From Synergistaceae bacterium (lineage in GTDB: Bacteria; Synergistota; Synergistia; Synergistales; Aminobacteriaceae): a stretch of DNA of 8,430 nt. Below are positions 1 to 4,627 of the stretch, one piece after another; positions within the stretch are counted from its first letter, which is position 1; each line of letters starts with the position of its first letter. The notes beneath the pieces were generated by a model. That model had not been told where the DNA came from, searched no databases, and saw only the letters and a list, made by a program, of their open reading frames with translations. The position numbers and the translations under genes were made by a program. The stretch covers positions 1 to 8,430 of the forward strand of contig WRKN01000105.1 of assembly GCA_009778055.1 (NCBI GenBank), given 5' to 3'.

Positions 1-62
1 AAATCCAGTATCCATGTATGCGCCAGCGCCGAGAGGGTTAATAAGGCGTCATTCCGCGCCAT
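1..62 (-). CDS. Start of a HAD-family phosphatase-like gene (partial, cut by the window edge)
   Basis: An ATG at 62-60 on the minus strand opens a frame that stays open to the window edge, giving about 20 residues that end in ALAHTWILDF. A strong ribosome binding site (AGGGAG, 7 nt before the ATG) supports this start. The gene overlaps the last 14 nt of the upstream nucleotidyltransferase-kinase gene, so the two are probably translationally coupled. The hydrophobic strand ending WILDF resembles the lead-in to HAD motif I (hhhhDxDGT), as in the HAD phosphatases of capsule loci. The diagnostic DGT would lie just outside the window, so the family call is an inference. If correct, the enzyme would remove a phosphate from a sugar or alcohol phosphate in the same surface-glycan pathway. 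Confidence 0.5.
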   Translation of the reverse strand, partial: MARNDALLTLSALAHTWILD

Positions 63-1575
63 GGGCATACTCCCTCAGCCATTCACTGAACAGCAGCGTT
101 CCGTTATAGAACGCCACGCACATTGAATCAAAGTCTTCCCAAGCGTGCGACGCCAGCGACAGCCAAATGATGGAATGGATAAGTTTGATTTCCTTTACTT
201 CCGCCTCGGCCGGCGGAATTGATTGCAGGAAGTATTCCGTCAAATGTTCCCAGCCGCCGCTGTGTATTGTGAAGTCGATAGAGCCGGTTATTTCAAGGTC
301 AAAATTTTTCACGTTGAATTGGTCAAAGTTGCCGCAAAGCGCATAATATACCTTTGCCCAGTCATAGCGAACGTCGCCGAGAACCTGCGATTTGCCGAAA
401 TAGCCGCGCGCGTCGATGAAATAAATTTCCCCGTTTTTATCAATCATAGTGTTGGAAAGCTGACAGTCGCCGTGTGTCGGCCCGTATGATTTTATGTTCA
501 TGAGAGTGTTTAGTGCCGCCGAGCGCAATTTATGCGGCTGGCACAAAACGTTTACGCAATCTTTGCCGTTGATTTTTATGGTATGGTCAAACCCGAAAGG
601 CAGCGCGTATTGTATGGCCTGCAAACGGTGCATAGTTTTCTTGAAGTACTCCGTATAAAGGTCCCAGGCGGACGCGGGCGCGGTTTCATATCCGTGCATG
701 GCGGAAAGCGCGGATACTATTTTGTCCAGCGTTTGTTTTTTTTGCGTATCGTTCAGTTTTGCCAGAAAAACGTTTGTCCCGTTTATATATTCCAAAGTAA
801 GCGGGGTTGTTTCATACATCTTTGGGACAGCGCCGAAACCGTATGCCCACATCTTTTTGTACCAAACGACTTCGCGCTCTATCAGTTTGACAGCTTCCGG
901 CGTCAAACCCGTTTTCACGACCTTACCGTCGGCAAACTCAATTTTGTTATAAGGGCGGCGTCTGTTAACCATTGAGTCAATTTTCTTGTACGCTTCCAGT
1001 GTTCCGACGTCTATGCTTCCCATCAGCGAAATAGGCGATAACGGCATCCCGCTGGTTTGCAGCCATTTTGTGAATGATCCTCCGCTTGGAAAATCCTCGA
1101 ACCAGGATTTGTTGTTAAAAACATACAAACCGCCAACACCTGCTCCCGGCCTTTCGACATTTTCCAGCCTGCCGTCAATCAAGCTCCACGAGCACGGAAA
1201 ATCGACAACCCCGACCTGGCAGCCGTCTCTGATTTCGTTGACGCTGAAATTACCGGATAAAATGATGTCCGACCAAATCACCATAAACGGCTCGGTATCG
1301 GAAATATATGAAACAGCTTCCCTTATGCCCGCGGCATTGCCTTTGGCTGTTGAGTGAATGAGAATATAGTTTACGTCCTTTGCAAAAGTTTCAAGATAAC
1401 GGTCGAGAATATCAAATTTGTAATCGCCGATGATGATGAACTCGCCTTTTGAGTACTTTTTGAACAAATGGAAAATAATAGGCATATACTTTGCCGAGAT
1501 CAAAGACTTCGGTTTCGTTGCCGTCAGATTTTTCATACGGGAGCCAATCCCGCCGGCTTGGATAATTATTTTCAC
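49..1575 (-). CDS. Bifunctional nucleotidyltransferase / APH-type kinase, surface polysaccharide biosynthesis
   Basis: The 508-residue protein has two domains. Residues 1-200 look like a sugar-nucleotide or LicC-type nucleotidyltransferase: a glycine-rich loop QAGGIGSRM at 6-14, KPKSLI at 21-26 for phosphate and base contact, and WSD at 101-103, the usual metal-binding aspartate. Residues 210-500 look like an aminoglycoside/choline kinase fold, with the Brenner motif HGDCQLSN at 368-375 (catalytic D370, N375) and the metal-binding FIDAR at 386-390. Such a pair could phosphorylate a small alcohol, amino alcohol or sugar and activate it with CTP or another NTP, like the LicA/LicC phosphocholine pair; the substrate cannot be read from the sequence. 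The start is GTG (1575-1573), preceded by GGAAG at 7 nt, and the glycine loop sits at the expected distance from it. It is followed with overlap by a HAD-like gene. An AT-rich region with a possible invertible promoter lies upstream. Confidence 0.8.
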   Translation of the reverse strand: MKIIIQAGGIGSRMKNLTATKPKSLISAKYMPIIFHLFKKYSKGEFIIIGDYKFDILDRYLETFAKDVNYILIHSTAKGNAAGIREAVSYISDTEPFMVIWSDIILSGNFSVNEIRDGCQVGVVDFPCSWSLIDGRLENVERPGAGVGGLYVFNNKSWFEDFPSGGSFTKWLQTSGMPLSPISLMGSIDVGTLEAYKKIDSMVNRRRPYNKIEFADGKVVKTGLTPEAVKLIEREVVWYKKMWAYGFGAVPKMYETTPLTLEYINGTNVFLAKLNDTQKKQTLDKIVSALSAMHGYETAPASAWDLYTEYFKKTMHRLQAIQYALPFGFDHTIKINGKDCVNVLCQPHKLRSAALNTLMNIKSYGPTHGDCQLSNTMIDKNGEIYFIDARGYFGKSQVLGDVRYDWAKVYYALCGNFDQFNVKNFDLEITGSIDFTIHSGGWEHLTEYFLQSIPPAEAEVKEIKLIHSIIWLSLASHAWEDFDSMCVAFYNGTLLFSEWLREYAHGAE

Positions 1576-1651
1576 CTGACCGCTTCCGCCCTTCCCTGAT
1601 TTAAAAAAACGCTATCCGCTTACGGCGCTACATATTCGGAGCTGCAAACCT

Positions 1652-1679
1652 ACTATCAAAAGGCAAACCTTTTGATAGT
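1652..1679. repeat. 28-bp near-palindromic site A (possible serine recombinase crossover site)
   Basis: ACTATCAAAAGG and its exact reverse complement are separated by CAAA. The palindrome extends two more base pairs outward, to 1650-1681, giving a perfect 14-bp stem. Site A matches the reverse complement of site B (1875-1902) at 26 of 28 positions. The half-site resembles the Hin/Gin class of crossover half-sites (TTATCAAAAACC type), as known for that family. The central dinucleotide is AA on the plus strand. There is no T-tract after the stem on either strand, so a terminator is less likely. An 8-bp direct repeat, GCAAACCT, occurs at 1644-1651 and 1663-1670, overlapping this site. Confidence 0.7.
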
Positions 1680-1874
1680 AGCCCTCAGATACGTTAAGGG
1701 GAAGGTTATCGAGACATGTTCTTGGAATTTTCGATGTTTTGCGCACGATTTTCAGCTCAATTTACCAAGAAACAACTGTAGCCGAATACGATAATCCCAC
1801 CTTTACAAAAATTATTTTTCGAAAAGGGTCTTGAAGTTGATAGATATGTATGCTATTCTTCTGAAATTCAAATG
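1680..1874. other. 195-bp AT-rich spacer between inverted sites A and B (candidate invertible segment)
   Basis: No open reading frame of note is seen. The length is typical of promoter invertons, and the segment contains a promoter-like sequence near its right end. It lies upstream of the leftward surface-polysaccharide genes. That the segment inverts is an inference from the bounding repeats and the nearby recombinase remnant. It could equally be the relic of a deleted mobile element. Confidence 0.4.
1831..1859 (+). promoter_or_regulatory. Possible extended -10 promoter inside the A/B segment, pointing right
   Basis: TTGAAG at 1831-1836 is followed after 17 nt by TATTCT at 1854-1859, which is preceded by TGC, an extended -10 element. 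As written it points right, away from the capsule-type genes and antisense to the recombinase remnant. If the A/B segment inverted, it would sit near 1695-1722 and point left toward the gene starting at 1575. The hexamers each match consensus at only 4 of 6 positions, and weaker candidates exist on the other strand in this AT-rich DNA. Confidence 0.35.
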
Positions 1875-1902
1875 ACTATCAAAAGGTTTACTTTTTGATA
1901 GT
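1875..1902. repeat. 28-bp near-palindromic site B, inverted copy of site A
   Basis: ACTATCAAAAGG and CTTTTTGATAGT flank TTTA, forming a 12-bp stem with one G-U pair. On the plus strand the central dinucleotide is TT, against AA in site A. Under the two-base overlap rule of serine recombinases the sites would therefore be in inverted orientation. The site overlaps the last four codons and stop codon of the recombinase remnant on the minus strand (ACT ATC AAA AAG TAA, encoding TIKK and stop). No U-tract follows the stem. Confidence 0.7.
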
Positions 1903-2169
1903 TTCTAATTTGCCTTTCATCAGCCGCCACGCCCCTAGACGCCTGTAGAACGTGGTTTCTTTTGAGCCTATTTGAGTCGAAAATTCCTGAATCGGAAATT
2001 TTCCGCGCTCCCATAGTTTTATCAATGAGGAGAAATTTTCGGGGGACTTTTTGATAGTACGTCCGAAGCGAACCCCGCGTTTTTGGGCGGCTGCTATGAC
2101 CTCGGCTTGCCGCTTTCGGGTGGTTTCGCGTTCGTTTTGCGCCACAAAGACAGGATTTGTTATAATTGC
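1888..2169 (-). pseudogene. C-terminal remnant of a resolvase/invertase-type serine recombinase
   Basis: The frame is open from just after a stop at 2172-2170 to TAA at 1890-1888. It encodes FVAQNERETTRKRQAE, then IAAAQKRGVRFGR, then a helix-turn-helix-like segment (FSSLIKLWERGK followed by SKETTFYRRLGAW). This is the end of the long E-helix plus the C-terminal HTH of small serine recombinases, whose usual form is close to ERENIRKRQAEGIAAAKARGVRFGRP. The N-terminal catalytic domain, about 110 residues with the nucleophilic serine and the arginines, is absent, and I found no recognisable piece of it on the minus strand between 2172 and 2340. A GTG at 2145 could start an 85-residue HTH protein, but no ribosome binding site precedes it, so I treat it as a broken gene. 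It overlaps site B at its 3' end and carries a half-site in its coding region. Confidence 0.75.
2046..2058. repeat. Isolated half-site, 13 bp identical to part of site B
   Basis: ACTTTTTGATAGT here is identical to 1890-1902 in site B and in the same orientation. It lies inside the recombinase remnant, where it encodes the first TIKK (after RFGR), just as the site B copy encodes the terminal TIKK. Relatives of this family, as I recall them, carry proline at the position where this protein has threonine. The opposing half of the palindrome is missing, so it is not a full crossover site. Confidence 0.55.
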
Positions 2170-2225
2170 TTATGACCTTCAAAATGCCTTTGATACCAGG
2201 TTGCAATCAAACGAATGTTAATCTG

Positions 2226-2274
2226 GGCCTTAAGTGCTTGTCAAAACTGCATCTAGCTATTCTAACTTTAGGCC
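2226..2274. repeat. Imperfect inverted repeat with T-rich tail, function unclear
   Basis: GGCCTTAAGT (2226-2235) and ACTTTAGGCC (2265-2274) can pair with one mismatch around a 29-nt loop, and TTTTATTT follows on the plus strand. It could be a weak rho-independent terminator for rightward transcription, insulating the LysR promoter from the region to the left. The long loop makes this doubtful. Confidence 0.25.
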
Positions 2275-2300
2275 TTTTATTTCAAACTGGTATGAAGCGT

Positions 2301-2330
2301 TTGACTTTTGCTCGGGACATAGAATAATAC
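2301..2330 (+). promoter_or_regulatory. Candidate promoter of the LysR-family gene
   Basis: TTGACT at 2301-2306 (5 of 6 to the -35 consensus) is followed by TAATAC at 2325-2330 with an 18-nt spacer, or by AATAAT at 2323-2328 with a 16-nt spacer. It lies about 60-90 nt before the LysR start codon and points toward it. No gene lies between. Confidence 0.5.
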
Positions 2331-2372
2331 CGTTGCTTTAATAAGTAAATTTAATGATGTTTATGTAATGAT

Positions 2373-2378
2373 AAGGAG
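2373..2378 (+). promoter_or_regulatory. Ribosome binding site that decides the LysR start
   Basis: AAGGAG lies 10 nt before the ATG at 2389 and downstream of the in-frame ATG at 2368. This favours 2389 as the true start. Confidence 0.65.
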
Positions 2379-2388
2379 CATTGATTTT

Positions 2389-3306
2389 ATGTATATTAAC
2401 TTGGATTTGTACAGATTTTTTTGCGAAGCTGCTAAAACCGGCAATGTAACTAAGGCCGCTGAAAGACTTTATGTGTCGCAGTCCGCCGTTTCCCAGTCGA
2501 TAATGCACCTGGAAGACAAACTTGGCTGCAAGCTGTTCAACCGCAGTAAACGCGGCATCCAATTAACGCCGGAAGGGGAGGTTCTTTTCTCCTATGTGAA
2601 CAACGCGGTTTCGTTGATAGAAAACGCGCAGGAAAAAATATCAAGTATGAAAAGCCTGCGTGACGGCGCAATAAAAATCGGCGCGTCCGACACGGCTTGC
2701 AGCCTTTTCCTGCTTCCATTTTTGAATAATTTTAATATGGCGTATCCCGATATTCGCATCTCAATCATAAATCGCACAACCCGGGAATTGATAAAGCTAC
2801 TGAAAGACGGAACGGTTGATATCTCTTTTGTAAATCTCCCATTGGACGATGACCCCATGCTCGATATAACGCCTGTTATGCAATTACATGACTGCTTCGT
2901 GACAGGCGCGAAATATGATTATCTGGCGGATTCCGTGATCCGGCTTGGAGATTTACGCGAGTATCCGATCCTTATGTTGGACAAAGGCAGTAATTCCAGA
3001 CAGCAGCTAGACCTCTTTCTGAAGAGTTACGACCTGGAAATCAACCCGGCTATAGAACTGGGGAGCCTTGCGCTACTCGCTGAATTTGCGAAAACCGGCC
3101 TTGGCATTGCGGCAACAATAAAGGAAGACGTTCAAAAGATGCTGGACAGCCGGGAGTTATATGAATTACGTTTCATGGAGACATTTCCCTCGCGGAACCT
3201 CGGATTGGCGCAAATAAAGAATATTTCGTTGTCTTTCGCCGCGGAAGCCTTTAAGAAAGCCGTGCTGATGCAGTCTGTTGTGCTTGAAACCGCTATAATG
3301 CCTTAA
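2389..3306 (+). CDS. LysR-family transcriptional regulator
   Basis: The 305-residue length is usual for the family. Residues 4-62 form the winged helix-turn-helix: LDLYRFFCEAAKTGNVTKAA, then LYVSQSAVSQSI as recognition helix, then LEDKLGCKLFNRSKRGIQLT leading into the wing. A linker helix covers about 63-90. The rest is the two-lobed periplasmic-binding-protein-like effector domain, starting at IKIGAS (95-100) and including ELIKLLKDGTVDISFV (133-148), SNSRQQLDLF (201-210) and AKTGLGIAA (234-242). An upstream in-frame ATG at 2368 would add seven residues, but the ribosome binding site falls after it. The effector is not readable from the sequence. Its position just upstream of and in line with the sulfur carrier/aldehyde oxidoreductase block suggests it controls that block. 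LysR genes are more often divergent from their targets, so this is only likely. Confidence 0.9.
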   Translation: MYINLDLYRFFCEAAKTGNVTKAAERLYVSQSAVSQSIMHLEDKLGCKLFNRSKRGIQLTPEGEVLFSYVNNAVSLIENAQEKISSMKSLRDGAIKIGASDTACSLFLLPFLNNFNMAYPDIRISIINRTTRELIKLLKDGTVDISFVNLPLDDDPMLDITPVMQLHDCFVTGAKYDYLADSVIRLGDLREYPILMLDKGSNSRQQLDLFLKSYDLEINPAIELGSLALLAEFAKTGLGIAATIKEDVQKMLDSRELYELRFMETFPSRNLGLAQIKNISLSFAAEAFKKAVLMQSVVLETAIMP

Positions 3307-3356
3307 ACCACTTTCAACGTTCATACCCCATTCTCAAGTGAAACCGTTTCTTTCCG

Positions 3357-3389
3357 CAAGTCAACACCGTTTGCATCGGTGCTGACTTG
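3357..3389 (+). terminator. Stable hairpin after the LysR gene (terminator or leader element)
   Basis: CAAGTCAACACCG and CGGTGCTGACTTG form a 13-bp stem with a single mismatched (wobble) position around the loop TTTGCAT. It lies 50 nt after the LysR stop. The following bases, TTCACTTATCGG, are not a convincing U-tract, so intrinsic termination would be weak. It may instead be a binding site upstream of the next promoter. Confidence 0.4.
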
Positions 3390-3430
3390 TTCACTTATCG
3401 GTTTGCTCTCCCGGCTTGCGCGGTATGCGG

Positions 3431-3436
3431 TATAAT
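3431..3436 (+). promoter_or_regulatory. Perfect -10 hexamer upstream of the sulfur carrier gene
   Basis: TATAAT lies about 60 nt before the ATG at 3496. No good -35 element is found 16-18 nt upstream (CTCCCG at 17 nt). A consensus -10 without a -35 is what an activator-dependent promoter often looks like, which fits control by the LysR protein encoded just upstream. I could not identify a clear T-N11-A box. Confidence 0.4.
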
Positions 3437-3495
3437 TTTGAGTAATTATCTGGAGGGCTGGATTCGTTTTCGCGTGCGGATGAGGGGGAGGCCGA

Positions 3496-3759
3496 ATGGT
3501 ACGGGTGCTTTATTATTGCGGGTGCGCCGGAATTTCCGAGACCGAGACGCGCGTCGAAGGATTTTCCGGTACGCTGGCGGAACTGATAAAACGTTTGGAA
3601 GAACTCCACGGAATCTCTTTTCAGGCCGAAGGCCATGATCTTCTTTCCGCGTTGATTTTCATGATCAACGGACGTCATATCGCGTCCGCCGGCGGGCTTG
3701 ACGCTCCCGTCTCGGATGGGGACGCGGTGTCCATATTTCCCTTTGCAGGCGGGGGGTAA
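3496..3759 (+). CDS. MoaD/ThiS-like ubiquitin-fold sulfur carrier protein
   Basis: The 87-residue protein has the size of a MoaD/ThiS carrier. It shows the beta-grasp pattern: VRVLYY first strand, TLAELIKRLEELHG helix (26-39), ALIFMINGRHI (52-62), and a C-terminal PVSDGDAVSIFPFAGGG (71-87). The family needs a terminal Gly-Gly whose carboxylate is adenylated and then thiocarboxylated. Here there are three glycines, ending right at the TAA. A purine-rich ribosome binding site (GGGGGAGG) lies 4 nt before the ATG. The next gene is its likely E1-like activating enzyme and the one after is a pterin-dependent oxidoreductase. The carrier is therefore probably dedicated to dithiolene sulfur for a tungsten or molybdenum pterin cofactor rather than to thiamine. 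A role in thiamine synthesis cannot be formally excluded. Confidence 0.85.
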   Translation: MVRVLYYCGCAGISETETRVEGFSGTLAELIKRLEELHGISFQAEGHDLLSALIFMINGRHIASAGGLDAPVSDGDAVSIFPFAGGG

Positions 3760-3804
3760 ACAGTCACGGACGCCGAGCGGATAAAAAAGGCGCTTTCGGG
3801 GGCG

Positions 3805-4605
3805 GTGCGCGACGAAAGCGGGTATTTGGCCGTGCCTTTGGCGGTAGTGCGCGAAATAGCGTCGTCAGAGGGGCTGGGTGTCCGCGAGTTTGAGGCGGAA
3901 CTGCTGAATAACGGTATAATTCCGTATCGTTACTTGCGAAACATCGGAACCTTGGGGACGGACGGGCAGGCTAAACTGTTGACCACGTCGGCCGCCGTGG
4001 TTGGCTGCGGCGGGCTTGGCGGTTTGATAGTGGAGCTGCTGGCGCGCGCGGGGGTAGGGAGACTTACGCTGATTGACGGCGACGTTTTTTCGGACAGCAA
4101 CCTCAACCGTCAGGCGCTGTGCACGGAGGCCGCTTTGGGCCTCGCCAAGGCGGAAGCCGCCGCCGCCAGAGTACGCGCAATCAACGGCGCTGTGGAAACC
4201 GTGCCATATGCGGCAATGCTGACGGAGGGCAACGCGAAGGCTTTTCTGGAGGGAAATTCCATAGTATTCGACGCTCTGGACAACCTTCCTTCGCGACGGC
4301 TTTTGTTGAAGGCGGCGCGGGGCTTGGGAATTACCGTGATTCACGGCGCGATAGCCGGGTGGTGGGGGCAGGTCTGCGTGGCGGAACCCGGAAGCGAGAT
4401 TCTGACCTCTCTTTGGGAGGGGAAGGGAGAAAAGGGGGCCGAAACAACCGTGGGCACGCCCGGCTTCACTCCCTCCGCCGTGGCGTCTTTGCAGGTAGCT
4501 TTGGGAATCCGGACGCTTCTCGGTCTGGAGACACCCGCTTCAAAGTATCTGTTTTTGCTGAATTTAGAGGGGCCTGGACTGGAAAGGCTTCCGCTGGAAC
4601 GGTAA
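3805..4605 (+). CDS. ThiF/MoeB/HesA-family sulfur-carrier adenylyltransferase
   Basis: The 266-residue (from the GTG) E1-like enzyme adenylates the C-terminus of its carrier, presumably the MoaD-like protein encoded just upstream. It has the nucleotide-binding Rossmann loop GCGGLG (67-72), the acidic LIDGD (89-93), the SNLNRQ loop (98-103), K115 before the long helix, and FDALDN (155-160) after it. Conserved residues of the adenylation centre are present. MoeB-type CxxC zinc pairs and the catalytic-cysteine loop are missing: the region after residue 195 reads LTSLWEGKGEKGAETTVGTP with no cysteine, as in shorter HesA-like members. The GTG at 3805 is the first usual start codon, but its spacing to a Shine-Dalgarno sequence is poor. 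The frame is open back to the carrier's TAA, and the 14-15 extra codons (reading TDAERIKKALSGA) look coding. The true start may be upstream at a non-standard codon. Confidence 0.85.
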   Translation: MRDESGYLAVPLAVVREIASSEGLGVREFEAELLNNGIIPYRYLRNIGTLGTDGQAKLLTTSAAVVGCGGLGGLIVELLARAGVGRLTLIDGDVFSDSNLNRQALCTEAALGLAKAEAAAARVRAINGAVETVPYAAMLTEGNAKAFLEGNSIVFDALDNLPSRRLLLKAARGLGITVIHGAIAGWWGQVCVAEPGSEILTSLWEGKGEKGAETTVGTPGFTPSAVASLQVALGIRTLLGLETPASKYLFLLNLEGPGLERLPLER

Positions 4606-4616
4606 GGTTAATTAAA

Positions 4617-4623
4617 AAGGAGG
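4617..4623 (+). promoter_or_regulatory. Consensus ribosome binding site of the oxidoreductase gene
   Basis: AAGGAGG, the strongest Shine-Dalgarno sequence in the window, ends 4 nt before the ATG at 4628. It lies in the 22-nt gap after the adenylyltransferase stop, consistent with one transcript and high translation of the oxidoreductase. Confidence 0.7.
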
Positions 4624-4627
4624 ATTC

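Noticed and set aside
1650..1681. Site A as a rho-independent terminator
   Set aside because: The stem is strong but AT-rich and no U-tract follows on either strand. The near-identical inverted copy at 1875-1902 is better explained as a recombinase site, though a terminator role is not excluded.
1868..2206. A 112-codon minus-strand frame overlapping the recombinase remnant
   Set aside because: Its translation lacks family features, while the neighbouring frame gives a clear recombinase C-terminus.
2161..2220. Possible fragment of another integrase or transposase on the minus strand (reading IRLIATWYQRHFEGHKQL)
   Set aside because: It is too short, is followed at once by a stop, and I cannot match it to a specific family.
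3751..3795. Programmed frameshift at the six-G run fusing the sulfur carrier to the activating enzyme
   Set aside because: The two genes are already in the same frame, and shifting reaches a stop within a few codons. A functional carrier also needs a free C-terminal glycine.
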